DNA of 64,000 nucleotides from Nocardia paucivorans NBRC 100373 (lineage in GTDB: Bacteria; Actinomycetota; Actinomycetes; Mycobacteriales; Mycobacteriaceae), in contig NZ_BAGE01000006.1 of NCBI RefSeq assembly GCF_000308675.1, positions 1 through 64,000 on the forward strand. Direction: 5' to 3'. A program made the position numbers and the translations under genes. The notes beneath the pieces were generated by a model, which was given only the letters and a program-made list of their open reading frames with translations, was not told the origin of the DNA and made no database searches. Within the stretch, counting starts at the first letter, position 1, and the number at the start of each line of letters is the position of its first letter. Shown here piece after piece: positions 45,838 through 54,958 of this stretch.

Positions 45838-46041
45838 TCGATTCTCCGTTCACTTCGGCCGGCTCGGCACGCGTGATTCCGTACCGGAGCGTTGTTTATC
45901 CTCGCAGAGGAATACGACGATTTGCCTGCTCAGAAGCTCAAGAGTGAGCAAAAACGGGTGGGCGACGGCTACGGGATCGCCGCAGCGTACTACGGGGACC
46001 CGATACCGGGCACACCATTGTCGTCTGCGGTCATGGCCGGC

Positions 46042-46610
46042 CTATCCGAAAGGTTGGTCACGGAGATCTTCCTCCCGATAGCGGCAGCCGGTCAGACCGG
46101 TGATGAGAGCGGCTTTGCCGGTGCCGATCTCGATCTCGTTGCCGTGGTCGGGGGAATGGAGGACGACTTGGTGGTTCCCGGGTGCGTCGAATCGGACGGT
46201 GAGGACGGTGATGCCGTGAGGGGCGGTCAGATCGCGGGCGATGGTGAGGACCCTGGGCCATTCGGCGTTACTGATCGGAACCGGCGAGAACATCGAGCCG
46301 GTGGTCATCGAGGCGCCGTCGGTTTCTCGGTAGGGGCCCGGCAGCCGAGCATTCCTTGCCCGCGGTTGGTCTCCTGGCGCCAAACGAGTCCTGGTGCGAC
46401 CGTTTCGGCTGCGTCGGCGATTTGTCGGATGAGTGCCATGAGCTGCGGTTCGGTTTCCTCGAGGGATGGCAGCTTCCGCATCTGGGCTTCGGCGTGGGCG
46501 ATTTCGTCGGGACTGGGTGGACGGCCCGGATCGTCCGGTGCACTGCCGCATCCGCTCAGCATCACCACGGGAAACAACGCCACGAGTATTCGTACCGGTG
46601 CGGTGGTCAT
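46042..46610 (-). pseudogene. Frameshifted LppA-like lipoprotein gene
   Basis: The first frame starts at ATG 46610 with a clean lipoprotein signal (lipobox LSGC at residues about 18-21) and runs to WRQETNRGQGMLGC, then meets a TGA at 46305. The rest of the family sequence continues in another frame: YRETDGASMTTGSMFSPVPI and GTGKAALITGLTGCRYREED, ending at 46042. One or two bases lost in GGGCCCC near 46333-46340 would explain it. The protein resembles mycobacterial LppA/LppB lipoproteins of unknown function. A fragment of a second copy lies at 44461. Confidence 0.75.
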
Positions 46611-46862
46611 ATCACCGCACCGCCAGGTGTGGTAGTCCCGCGACGATTACGGCCATATTGCTGAAGACCACGGCGAATACCCTCGAGTCCCAGGACGGGG
46701 CCACGGCGAACGCGGTGCTCGGTCTGCCGGAGCCGGGGGCATCCAGCCTCGAATTTAGATCGCACCGCTGGGCCCGATACGGCCATGGGGCCGAGTCGTA
46801 GGGTGGGTGTCGTCCGAAGCTCGTAACAGCGGGGTCCTCCGTGCTGTGCGGGTTCCGGGAGG

Positions 46863-47915
46863 CTACGCGAGTTGTGCGGGTCGGCCGGGGGCACCGAAGA
46901 GGTGAGTGTCGCCGTGGGCGCGTTTGAAGTACAGGTGCGCGTCGTGTTCCCAGGTGATGGCTATACCGCCGTGCAGCTGAATGGTTTCGGCGGCTACGGC
47001 GGAGAAGGTCTCGCGGCATTGGCGAATGGCCACCCAGACGTCCTCCGCCGCCGACAGGGCGTCCTCGGCCACGGCGAGCGTGGCGACCAGGGACGCGGAT
47101 TTGGCGGATTCGACCAGCACGTACATATCGGCCATCCGGTGTTTGAGGGCCTGGAAGCTGCCGATGACCCGGCCGAACTGCACACGCGACTTGGTGTATT
47201 CGACGGTCATCTCCAGGCAGTATTCGGCCGCCCTCACCTGTTCGGCGGCGAGGGCCGCCCAGGCGATACGGCGCAGCCGCTCGATCACGGGGGCGGGGTC
47301 GGCGGTGCCGAGGCGTCGGGCCGGAACGGCGGTGAAGGTGATCTCCGACAGGGCGCGCGTGGGGTCCAGGGTCGCGACGCGGCGGCGTCGCACACCCGGG
47401 GCGTGCGGGTCGACCTCGTACAGACCCGTTTCGGTCACCACGATCAGAGTGTCGGCGACGGTGCCGCCGAGGACGTAGTGGGCGGTTCCGTCCACGGCGT
47501 CACCGGTGGCCCGGACGCCGAACTCATCCCAGCCCGTGGCGTCGGCCCAGCAGACCGCCAGGGTACGGGTGCCCTCGGCCACACCCGGCAGCAGCCGCTC
47601 GCAGGCCTCGGTATCCCCGGACAACAGGACCGCCTGGGCGCCGAGCACCGCGGAGCCGAGCATCGGGACATCGACCAGGGCCCGGCCGAGTTCGCCCACC
47701 ACCAAAAGGGATTCGACCAGCCCCGCCCCGAACCCGCCGTACTCCTCCGGAATGGCCAGAGCGGCGACTCCGACCTGCTCACACAGCTGCGCCCACAGGC
47801 GCGGGTCGTATCCCGGATCACCGGACATCGCCGCGCGCACACCCGCCCGGGCGTCGCGTTTGGTGAGCAGTCCACGGACCGCCGATACCAACTCCTGCTG
47901 TTCCTCGCTGATCAT
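46863..47915 (-). CDS. fadE33: FadE33-type acyl-CoA dehydrogenase subunit (HIP degradation)
   Basis: This 350-residue acyl-CoA dehydrogenase small subunit has IPEEYGGFGAGLVESLLVVG, FGRVIGSFQALKHRMADMY and the helix ETIQLHGGIAITWEHDAHLY. The canonical catalytic-base position carries no clear Glu in context, as in one partner of the steroid alpha2beta2 enzymes. It is the last of fadE31-fadE32-fadE33 in the KstR2 operon, the order of Rv3562-Rv3564. ATG 47915 (MISEEQQELV) follows GAAAGAGAG. A 147-base gap without a gene separates it from fadE32. Confidence 0.86.
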   Translation of the reverse strand: MISEEQQELVSAVRGLLTKRDARAGVRAAMSGDPGYDPRLWAQLCEQVGVAALAIPEEYGGFGAGLVESLLVVGELGRALVDVPMLGSAVLGAQAVLLSGDTEACERLLPGVAEGTRTLAVCWADATGWDEFGVRATGDAVDGTAHYVLGGTVADTLIVVTETGLYEVDPHAPGVRRRRVATLDPTRALSEITFTAVPARRLGTADPAPVIERLRRIAWAALAAEQVRAAEYCLEMTVEYTKSRVQFGRVIGSFQALKHRMADMYVLVESAKSASLVATLAVAEDALSAAEDVWVAIRQCRETFSAVAAETIQLHGGIAITWEHDAHLYFKRAHGDTHLFGAPGRPAQLA

Positions 47916-48062
47916 TGCTCTCTTTCGAAGATCACCCGACGAATGCGCGGGGCCTGTTCTCATTCGTGCCCGGCCGTATGCGGTCCCGGCGTTTCCTGTG
48001 CCACCGGCGGTCGATTCACTCCGCCGCGGCCGCCCTGCGCTCGCCGGCCCAGGGGATGGGTG

Positions 48063-49091
48063 TCAGGTCAGCACTCCGACGTCCACCGCGGGCGGGGTAC
48101 GCAGGGCTTCGGCGATCCGGCGCCGGTGCAGATCGGGTGTGCCCCATGCGGTGCGCAGTGCGGTGACTCGGGTCAGCCACAGCGACAGGTCGTATTCGGC
48201 GGTGTAGCCGATGGCGCCGTGCACCTGGAGGGCGGTGCGGGCAGCGCGATAGGCGGCATCGCCACAGGCGACGACCGCGGCCGAGATATCGCGGCCGCGC
48301 TGCGGGGTCGCGGTGGTGAGCGCGGCCCGATACAGCAGGGGTTCGGCCAGGTCGAGGGCGATCAGCACATCCGCCAATTTCTGTTTGACGGCCTGGAATT
48401 CGCCGATCGGGCGACCGAACTGCTTGCGCTGCTTCACGTACTCGGTCGACGCGTCCAATAGTGCCCGGCCCGCGCCCAGCAGCTGCGCCGCATTGGCGAG
48501 CGCCCCGAAATCGAAACCGATATCCCCGGATTCGGAGGTGGAGGCCTCGGCGAGCAATTCGTCGGGTTCCACGACGAACAACCGGCGCGCCGGATCCACC
48601 GATCTCACCGCCGCGACCGCCCGGCCGGTGTACAGCCGTGGCCCGTCGACGAGTAGGACGAGGTCGGCGCGGTCGGCGTCGAGGGCAACCGCGCGGTGTC
48701 CGTCGCCGCCGCGGGCGAGGGTGGTCAGGGTGGTGCCTTCGGCGATCTCGGGCAGCAGGCGACGGGCGGGCTCGCTCTCCCCGGCGGCCAACGCGCCCAG
48801 CAGAGCCGGGACGGCGGCCGCGGTCTCCACCAGCGGGCCGGGCGCAGCGGCCCGACCCACCTCGATGAACGCCACCACCTGATCCAGCGGTTCGGCGCCG
48901 AGACCACCGTATTCCTCCGCGATACCCAGACCGAACACACCGGCCTCGGCGAGTTGGGTGAACAGTTTGCGGCCCGGTGCCGGATCGTTCGCGGCCCAGG
49001 ACCGCACCGCCGCGGGCGTCTGCCCGGATTCGAACAGTTTGCGGATACTGGCGCCGAAGTCCACCTGCTCCGGGCTGAGCGCGAACCTCAC
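48063..49091 (-). CDS. fadE32: FadE32-type acyl-CoA dehydrogenase subunit (HIP degradation)
   Basis: This 342-residue acyl-CoA dehydrogenase subunit has the N-terminal LGIAEEYGGLGAEPLDQVVA, QFGRPIGEFQAVKQKLADVL and the C-terminal ALQVHGAIGYTAEYDLSLWL. It probably forms a heterotetramer with the FadE31- or FadE33-type neighbour to desaturate ring C/D-derived CoA esters. The GTG start overlaps the fadE31 stop by four bases (GTGA). Assignment to FadE32 rests on length and gene order. Confidence 0.87.
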   Translation of the reverse strand: MRFALSPEQVDFGASIRKLFESGQTPAAVRSWAANDPAPGRKLFTQLAEAGVFGLGIAEEYGGLGAEPLDQVVAFIEVGRAAAPGPLVETAAAVPALLGALAAGESEPARRLLPEIAEGTTLTTLARGGDGHRAVALDADRADLVLLVDGPRLYTGRAVAAVRSVDPARRLFVVEPDELLAEASTSESGDIGFDFGALANAAQLLGAGRALLDASTEYVKQRKQFGRPIGEFQAVKQKLADVLIALDLAEPLLYRAALTTATPQRGRDISAAVVACGDAAYRAARTALQVHGAIGYTAEYDLSLWLTRVTALRTAWGTPDLHRRRIAEALRTPPAVDVGVLT

Positions 49092-50227
49092 CGCCCGCCT
49101 CCTCTCGGTAGGCCGAGGAGTCGCTCGGCGATGATATTGCGTTGAATCTCGTTGGTGCCGGCGTAGATCGGGCCGGAAAGGGAGAACAGATAACCGTCGG
49201 TCCAGCGGCCGGCCTGTTCGGCGTCGGCGCCGAGCAGTTCCAGTGCGGTCTCGTGCATGGCGATATCGAGTTCGGACCAGAACACCTTGGTGATCGAGGA
49301 TTCCGCGCCCAGTTTCCCGCCCTCGTTCAGCCGGGTGACCGTGCCCAGTGTGTGCAGCCGGTAGGCCTCGCTGCCTATCCAGGCGTCCACCACGGCATCG
49401 CGGCTCGCGGCTCCGGCGTCACCGGTGTCGCGCCACAGGTCGATCAGTCGCCGGGCGGTCGCGCTGAACCGGCCGGGGCTGCGCAGTGACAGGCCGCGTT
49501 CGTTACTGGAGGTGCTCATGGCCACCCGCCAGCCGTCATCGGGCGCGCCGATCACGTCCTCGTCGGGGACGAACACATCGTCGAGGAAGATTTCCGCGAA
49601 GCCGGGTTCGCCGTCGAGCTGCGGGATGGGACGGACCGTGACGCCGTCGGCGGTGAGCGGGAACATCAGATAGGTGAGGCCGCGATGTCTTTCGGCCTCC
49701 GGGTCGCTGCGAAACAGTCCGAACGCTCGATCGGCGAACGACGCCCGCGAGCTCCAGGTCTTCTGCCCGCTCAACAGCCAGCCGCCGTCGGTGCGTCGGG
49801 CGGTGGAGCGAATACCGGCCAGGTCGCTGCCCGCTTCCGGTTCCGACCAGGCCTGGGCCCAGATATCGTCGCCGCGCGCCATGCGCGGCATGATCCGGGC
49901 CAGCTGTTCGGGTGTGCCGTGCTCGAACAGGGTGGGGGCCAACAGGAAGATACCGTTCTGGCTCACCCGTCCCGGCGCGCCGGCCGCGTAGTACTCCTGC
50001 TCGAACAGCACCCATTCCAGTAGTGAGGCGTCGCGGCCACCGAATTCCTCCGGCCACGACACCACCGACAGTCGGGCCTGGGCCAGGGTGCGTTCCCATT
50101 CCCGATGCGCCTCGAAGCCCGCTTCGGTGTCCATCGAGGGCAGTGGGTCGGCGGGCACGTTCGCGGTAAGGAAGTCGCGGACCTCCTGTTGGAATTGCCG
50201 GGTGCTGTCGTCGAGATCCAGCTCCAT
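49088..50227 (-). CDS. fadE31: FadE31-type acyl-CoA dehydrogenase subunit (HIP degradation)
   Basis: This 379-residue acyl-CoA dehydrogenase large subunit has the flavin loop AWSEPEAGSDLAGIRSTARR and GQKTWSSRASFADRAFGLF. SSNERGLSLRSPGR carries the probable base Glu, and the C-terminal NEIQRNIIAERLLGLPRG reads normally, while the MCAD-type Glu site is Ala (YAGT). ATG 50227 begins two bases after the stop of the upstream crotonase gene; a longer open frame through that gene is not coding. Part of the fadD3 operon under KstR2. Confidence 0.9.
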   Translation of the reverse strand: MELDLDDSTRQFQQEVRDFLTANVPADPLPSMDTEAGFEAHREWERTLAQARLSVVSWPEEFGGRDASLLEWVLFEQEYYAAGAPGRVSQNGIFLLAPTLFEHGTPEQLARIMPRMARGDDIWAQAWSEPEAGSDLAGIRSTARRTDGGWLLSGQKTWSSRASFADRAFGLFRSDPEAERHRGLTYLMFPLTADGVTVRPIPQLDGEPGFAEIFLDDVFVPDEDVIGAPDDGWRVAMSTSSNERGLSLRSPGRFSATARRLIDLWRDTGDAGAASRDAVVDAWIGSEAYRLHTLGTVTRLNEGGKLGAESSITKVFWSELDIAMHETALELLGADAEQAGRWTDGYLFSLSGPIYAGTNEIQRNIIAERLLGLPRGGGR

Positions 50228-50229
50228 TG

Positions 50230-51156
50230 CTAGGCCTTCCCCTCGTCGGCGGCGGCCGAGCCCGCCTGCGCCTTCATCGTCTTGGCATTCATCCCGCCCA
50301 GCGAGTCGGCGCCGACCTCGGCATTGTGCGCGTGGGCGAAATGGTGCAGGCCGAATACCGAATCCATACCCGCGCGCATACCCATCAGGTCTTCGGCCTG
50401 GTTGACGGCCTTCTTCGTCAGGGCGAGGCCGAACTGCGGCATGGCGGCGATCTTCTCGGCCAGCGCCATGGTCTCGGTCTCCAATTCGTCCCGCGGGACG
50501 ACCCGGTTGACCATGCCCCATTCCTTGGCCTGCGCGGCGCCGAACCGGTCGCCGGTGAACAGGAATTCCTTGGCGGCGCGCGGTCCCATCACCCAGGGGT
50601 GGGCGAAGTACTCCACCCCCGGAATGCCCATGCGCACCACCGGGTCGGAGAAGAAGGAGTCGTCGGAGGCGATGATCATGTCGCAGACCCAGGCCAGCAT
50701 GAGTCCGCCCGCGATACACGCGCCCTGCACCATGGCGATGGTCGGCTTGGGGATCTCCCGCCACCGCCGGCACATCCCGAGATACACTTCGATCTCCCGG
50801 GAGAACCGCAGGTCGCCGCCTTCCCGACCGATATGGTCCCACCACAGGGTGGCCTTGTTCGGGTATTTCACGTGATGGTCGCGGCCCGGGGTGCCCAGAT
50901 CGTGTCCGGCGCTGAAGTGTTTGCCATTGCCGGCCAGGACGATCACCTTGACCTCGGGGTCTGCGACAGCGCGTTCGAAGGCGGCGTCGAGGGCATAGGT
51001 CATCACCGAGTTCTGGGCATTGCGGTATTTCGGCCGGTTCATGGTGACGACGGCAATCGGACCGCGACGCTCGTAGAGCACCACATCCGGCTCGTAGGGC
51101 ACACTCGCCTCGGCGGGGCTGTCCGCCCGGACGGGGTTCGCGGGGTTGTCCGGCAT
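50230..51156 (-). CDS. Enoyl-CoA hydratase/isomerase-family protein in KstR2 operon
   Basis: This 308-residue crotonase-fold protein has GNGKHFSAGHDLGTPGRDHH and ACIAGGLMLAWVCDMIIASD as CoA and oxyanion regions. The first catalytic Glu position of crotonase is Met (LMLAWVCD) and the second is Asp (FSDPVV), so a chemistry other than simple hydration is likely. A 30-residue insert (HVKYPNKATLWWDHIGREGG) follows the first oxyanion loop. It lies between fadD3, whose stop it overlaps by one base, and fadE31. M. tuberculosis has no gene at this position; Rhodococcus loci do (from memory). Confidence 0.88.
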   Translation of the reverse strand: MPDNPANPVRADSPAEASVPYEPDVVLYERRGPIAVVTMNRPKYRNAQNSVMTYALDAAFERAVADPEVKVIVLAGNGKHFSAGHDLGTPGRDHHVKYPNKATLWWDHIGREGGDLRFSREIEVYLGMCRRWREIPKPTIAMVQGACIAGGLMLAWVCDMIIASDDSFFSDPVVRMGIPGVEYFAHPWVMGPRAAKEFLFTGDRFGAAQAKEWGMVNRVVPRDELETETMALAEKIAAMPQFGLALTKKAVNQAEDLMGMRAGMDSVFGLHHFAHAHNAEVGADSLGGMNAKTMKAQAGSAAADEGKA

Positions 51157-52727
51157 TACGAATTCTCCTCACGTAGACGGTGCTTCATCACCTTGCCGCC
51201 GGCGTTGTAGGGCAGTTGGTCGCGGAATTCGACGTAGCGCGGCACCTTGAAGTTGGCCAGAACGGCCTTGGCGTGGTCGAGGACCTGCTGCTCGGTGAGC
51301 GTGGCGCCGGGTTTGCAGACGATATAGGCCTTGCCCACCTCGCCCATGCGGGTGTCGTGGACACCGATCACGGCGGATTCGGCCACCCCGTCCAATCGGG
51401 CCAGGGCCTGTTCGATCTCGGCGGGATACACGTTGAAACCGCCGCTGATGTACATGTCCTTGAGACGGTCGGTGATCTTCAGATAGCCGCGTTCGTCGAC
51501 GGTGCCGATATCGCCGGTGTGCAGCCAGCCGTCGGCGTCGATGGTCGCGGCGGTGGCGGCGGGATCGTCTAGGTAGCCGCGCATGACATTGGGGCCGCGC
51601 AGCAGGACCTCGCCGGCGTCGCCGAGTTTCAGTTCGAAGTCGGCGATGGGACGGCCACAGGTGTTGGCGATGGTTTCGGCATCGTCGTCCGGGCGGCACA
51701 TGGTGCCGAAACCGCCGGCCTCGGATAGGCCGTAGGCGGTGAGGACCACGTCGAAGTCGAGTTCGGAACGCATGCGCTCGATGAGCACCACCGGGACGGT
51801 GGCCGCGCCGGTGACCGCGACCCGCAGGGTGCTCAGGTCGTAGTGCGTGCGGTCGGGGAAGTCCAGGATGGATTGGTAGATCGTCGGCGGGCCGGGTAGA
51901 ACAGTGATCTTCTCCGCGCCGATCAACCGCATGGTGGTGGGGACGTCGAATACCGCCTGCGGCACCATGGTGGCCCCGGTGACCAGGCAGGCGAGGATAC
52001 CGGCCTTGTAACCGAAGCTGTGGAAGAAGGGGTTCACGATCAGGTAGCGGTCGGTGGCGTTCAGAGTGGAGCAGTCCACCCATGCGCGCACCGCGGCCAG
52101 CGACTGCCGGTGTTCGATCAGCACACCCTTGCTGCGTCCGGTGGTGCCAGAGGTGAACAGGATGTCGGAGATGTCTTCGGGACGTACGGTCTCGGCGCGT
52201 TCACGGGCCTGCTCTCGGGTGACGGACGCCCCCGCGGTATCCAGGTCGGACCAGGTCAGCACGCCGTCCGGAACGGTTTCGGGGTCTTGTTCGACCGGGA
52301 TCACCACCACCGTGTCGATGCCCAGGTCGGGTGCGGTCTCGCGCAGTTCGGTCAGCCGGTCGCGGCGGAGGAAGGTTCCGGCAACGAACAGGGCCTTCGC
52401 GTCGACCCGGCGCAGTACATCGACGACCTCGGCGGCGACATAGCGGGTGTTGAGGGGAACCAGCGCGGCCCCACAGTAGTGCGCGGCCAGTGCGGCGATC
52501 ACCCAGTGGTAGGTGTTCGGCGACCAGATCGCCACTCGGTCGCCGATTCGGATGCCGCGGGCGAGTAGGGCGCGGGCCACATCCTGGACCGATTCCAGCA
52601 GATGGTTCCAGTCGAGCCGGACCGGACCGTCTGCCAGGGCGGGCGCACTGCCGTGGGCGCGTGCGGCATCGTGCAGCGCCATCGGTGTGGTGTGCGCTGT
52701 CGGGAGCGGATGCGCGGAGATTGTCAC
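51156..52727 (-). CDS. fadD3: FadD3: HIP-CoA ligase
   Basis: This 523-residue acyl-CoA synthetase of the ANL family activates HIP, the bicyclic product of HsaD, with ATP and CoA. Motifs: ILFTSGTTGRSKGVLIEHR (P-loop), YGLSEAGGFGTMCRP, GWLHTGDIGTVDERGYLKIT, the hinge DRLKDMYISGGFNVYPAEIE and the adenylation Lys in NAGGKVMKHRL. GTG 52727 follows GAGGAC; earlier frame text is not supported. It opens the operon fadD3-ech-fadE31-fadE32-fadE33, facing fadE30 across a KstR2 operator, the arrangement of Rv3561/Rv3560c. Confidence 0.93.
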   Translation of the reverse strand: MTISAHPLPTAHTTPMALHDAARAHGSAPALADGPVRLDWNHLLESVQDVARALLARGIRIGDRVAIWSPNTYHWVIAALAAHYCGAALVPLNTRYVAAEVVDVLRRVDAKALFVAGTFLRRDRLTELRETAPDLGIDTVVVIPVEQDPETVPDGVLTWSDLDTAGASVTREQARERAETVRPEDISDILFTSGTTGRSKGVLIEHRQSLAAVRAWVDCSTLNATDRYLIVNPFFHSFGYKAGILACLVTGATMVPQAVFDVPTTMRLIGAEKITVLPGPPTIYQSILDFPDRTHYDLSTLRVAVTGAATVPVVLIERMRSELDFDVVLTAYGLSEAGGFGTMCRPDDDAETIANTCGRPIADFELKLGDAGEVLLRGPNVMRGYLDDPAATAATIDADGWLHTGDIGTVDERGYLKITDRLKDMYISGGFNVYPAEIEQALARLDGVAESAVIGVHDTRMGEVGKAYIVCKPGATLTEQQVLDHAKAVLANFKVPRYVEFRDQLPYNAGGKVMKHRLREENS

Positions 52728-52785
52728 GGTCGTCCTCGCCGTCGTGCGGCCCCGGCCGGCGGCCGTTGCCTTCGCAGGTCTACAA

Positions 52786-52809
52786 AGCAAGTGCTTGGTA
52801 GGTTATCCT
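52786..52809. promoter_or_regulatory. KstR2 operator and leaderless promoter between fadD3 and fadE30
   Basis: AGCAAGTGCTTGGT (52786-52799) matches the KstR2 motif A-N-CAAG-NN-CTTG-N-T exactly. Four bases on, TATCCT (52804-52809) is a TANNNT -10 six bases before the fadE30 GTG, which predicts a leaderless transcript. The site also faces fadD3, 59 bases away. Confidence 0.88.
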
Positions 52810-52815
52810 ACCGGC

Positions 52816-54063
52816 GTGGGTGCTATCCAGACCTCAGAATCCGGTACCGGTTCGGATACCGGGCGGCCTTCGGCCGAAACGGTGGCCGAACGTACGAGTG
52901 TGGCCGATCTGCCCGACGACGTCTTCGCCGCTCAGGTGCGGAACTGGCTCGAAGAACAGCTGAACGGCGAGTTTCGAGAACTGCGCGGTCTCGGTGGTCC
53001 CGGACGGGAACACGAGGCCTTCGACGAGCGGCTGGAATGGGACCGGCGGCTGGCCGCCGCGGGCTGGACCTGTCTGGGATGGCCGGTCGAATACGGTGGC
53101 CGCGCGGCGAGTGTGGCGCAGCAGATCATCTTCCACGAGGAATACGCCAAGGCGAACGCGCCGGCGCGGGTGTCCCACGTGGGCGAAGAACTTCTCGGTC
53201 CCACTCTGCTGGCCTTCGGCACCCCACGCCAGCGTGAACGCTTTCTCCCCGGTATCCGCACGGTGACCGAGCTGTGGTGCCAGGGCTACTCCGAGCCGGG
53301 CGCCGGCTCCGATCTGGCGGCCGTTTCCACCTCCGCCCGGCTGGACGGGGACGAATGGGTCGTCAACGGCCAGAAGATCTGGACCTCGCTGGCGCATGTG
53401 GCCGACTGGTGTTTCGCGGTCTGCCGCACCGAACCCGGCTCTAAACGGCACAAGGGCCTGTCGTATCTGCTGGTGCCCATGCATCAGCCGGGCATCGAGG
53501 TCCGGCCGATCGTGCAACTCACCGGCACCTCCGAATTCAACGAGGTGTTCTTCGACAATGCCCGCACCGAGGCCGATCTGGTGGTCGGCGAACCCGGTGA
53601 CGGGTGGCGGGTCGCCATGGGCACGCTCAATGTGGAACGCGGTATCTCCACCCTCGGTCAGCAGATCCGCTTCGCTCGGGAACTGTCGGCCATCGAGGAG
53701 ATGGCCCGGAAAACCGGTGCCATCGACGATCCGCTGCTGGCGGACCGGATCGATCGGGCCTGGGTGGGACTGCGGGTGCTGCGCGCCCATGCCCTGCGCA
53801 CCATGGCGGAGACCGCTTCCGACGGCGGTCAGGCCTCGGTGGGCAAACTGCTGTGGGCCAACTGGCATCGCAGCCTCGGCGAACTGGCCATGGCGGTGCG
53901 CGGCGCCGCCGGACTGGTGGCCGCCGACAACGACGATCTGGACGAATGGCAGCGGCTGTATCTGTTCACCCGCGCCGACACCATCTACGGAGGTTCGAAC
54001 GAAGTGCAGCGCAATATCATCGCCGAGCGGGTGCTCGGTCTTCCTCGGGAGAACCGCTCGTGA
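52816..54063 (+). CDS. fadE30: FadE30: HIP-CoA pathway acyl-CoA dehydrogenase
   Basis: This 415-residue acyl-CoA dehydrogenase is assigned to the first desaturation of the HIP propionyl side chain (known for FadE30). Motifs: GYSEPGAGSDLAAVSTSARL, GQKIWTSLAHVADWCFAVCR, TLNVERGISTLGQ with the likely base Glu, and IYGGSNEVQRNIIAERVLGL, where Gly replaces the MCAD-type Glu. GTG 52816 lies just after the KstR2-linked promoter; the long frame upstream crosses the operator and is rejected. The stop overlaps the GTG of the next SDR (GTGA). Confidence 0.93.
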   Translation: MGAIQTSESGTGSDTGRPSAETVAERTSVADLPDDVFAAQVRNWLEEQLNGEFRELRGLGGPGREHEAFDERLEWDRRLAAAGWTCLGWPVEYGGRAASVAQQIIFHEEYAKANAPARVSHVGEELLGPTLLAFGTPRQRERFLPGIRTVTELWCQGYSEPGAGSDLAAVSTSARLDGDEWVVNGQKIWTSLAHVADWCFAVCRTEPGSKRHKGLSYLLVPMHQPGIEVRPIVQLTGTSEFNEVFFDNARTEADLVVGEPGDGWRVAMGTLNVERGISTLGQQIRFARELSAIEEMARKTGAIDDPLLADRIDRAWVGLRVLRAHALRTMAETASDGGQASVGKLLWANWHRSLGELAMAVRGAAGLVAADNDDLDEWQRLYLFTRADTIYGGSNEVQRNIIAERVLGLPRENRS

Positions 54064-54857
54064 CCGGGCCGCTGTCCGTCGCGCCGCCGCCGATTTCCGG
54101 CCACGGCCTACTCGCCGGGCGGTATGCCGTCGTCACCGCCGCCGCCGGTACCGGTATCGGTTCTGCGACGGCTCGGCGGTTGTTGTCCGAAGGTGCCGAT
54201 GTCGTGGTCTCGGACTGGCACGAACGCCGGCTCGAGGCCACCCGGGCCGAACTCGCCACCGAGTTCGCCGATCGCAAGGTGCACGCCATCGCCTGTGATG
54301 TGACCAGCACCGAACAGGTGGACGAATTGGTTCGCGGCGCGGTGGCGGCACTGGGTCGGGTGGATATCTTCGTCAACAACGCCGGGCTCGGTGGGGAGAC
54401 ACCGGTTGCGGATATGACCGACGACCAGTGGAACCGGGTGGTGGATGTCACCCTCAACGGCACCTTCCGCTGCACCCGCGCCGAACTGAACTATTTCCGC
54501 TCGGTCGAACACGGCGGGGTGATCGTCAACAACGCCAGTGTGCTCGGTTGGCGCGCCCAATACGGTCAGGCCCACTACGCCGCGGCCAAGGCCGGTGTCA
54601 TGGCGCTCACCAGGTGCAGTGCCATAGAGGCGGCCGAGTTCGGGGTGCGGATCAATGCCGTCGCGCCGAGTATCGCCCGACACGCGTTCCTGGACCGGAC
54701 CAGTTCCCCGGAACTGCTCGATCGTCTCGCCGAGCGGGAGGCGTTCGGTCGGGCCGCCGAACCGTGGGAGGTGGCGGCCACCATCGCCATGCTGGCCAGC
54801 GACTACACCACCTATCTCACCGGTGAGGTGGTCTCGATCAGCAGCCAGCGCGCCTGA
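54060..54857 (+). CDS. ipdF: Short-chain dehydrogenase IpdF-like
   Basis: This 265-residue SDR has the cofactor motif AAAGTGIGSATARRL, NNAG (VDIFVNNAGLGG) and the active site Ser/Tyr/Lys in NNASVLGWRAQYGQAHYAAA followed by KAG. Its place right after fadE30, overlapping by four bases, equals Rv3559c, which has been named IpdF and oxidises the ring hydroxyl of 5-hydroxy-HIP-CoA-type intermediates. The exact substrate here is inferred from that gene order. NAD(H) preference is suggested by Asp after the second strand (VVVSDWHERR). Confidence 0.88.
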   Translation: MTGPLSVAPPPISGHGLLAGRYAVVTAAAGTGIGSATARRLLSEGADVVVSDWHERRLEATRAELATEFADRKVHAIACDVTSTEQVDELVRGAVAALGRVDIFVNNAGLGGETPVADMTDDQWNRVVDVTLNGTFRCTRAELNYFRSVEHGGVIVNNASVLGWRAQYGQAHYAAAKAGVMALTRCSAIEAAEFGVRINAVAPSIARHAFLDRTSSPELLDRLAEREAFGRAAEPWEVAATIAMLASDYTTYLTGEVVSISSQRA

Positions 54858-54958
54858 TCCGGATGCCGTTGTCGAAGGTAGTTGTTCTCGGGGCTGTTTA
54901 GCCTGCTCGACGTGTGCCATTCTGAGGGCAGGTCGGATCGCACTCCCCGAAGGGGGCG

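Noticed and set aside
46872..48461. Open frame of about 530 codons antisense to fadE33 and fadE32
   Set aside because: Shadow of two acyl-CoA dehydrogenase genes; no domain or ribosome site.
49088..51172. A single 694-residue protein joining the fadE31 frame to upstream sequence
   Set aside because: The upstream part is a shadow of the crotonase gene, which has its own stop two bases before the fadE31 ATG.
52513..52815. Longer N-terminus for fadE30
   Set aside because: It would cross the KstR2 operator and overlap fadD3; the GTG right after the -10 box gives the normal length.
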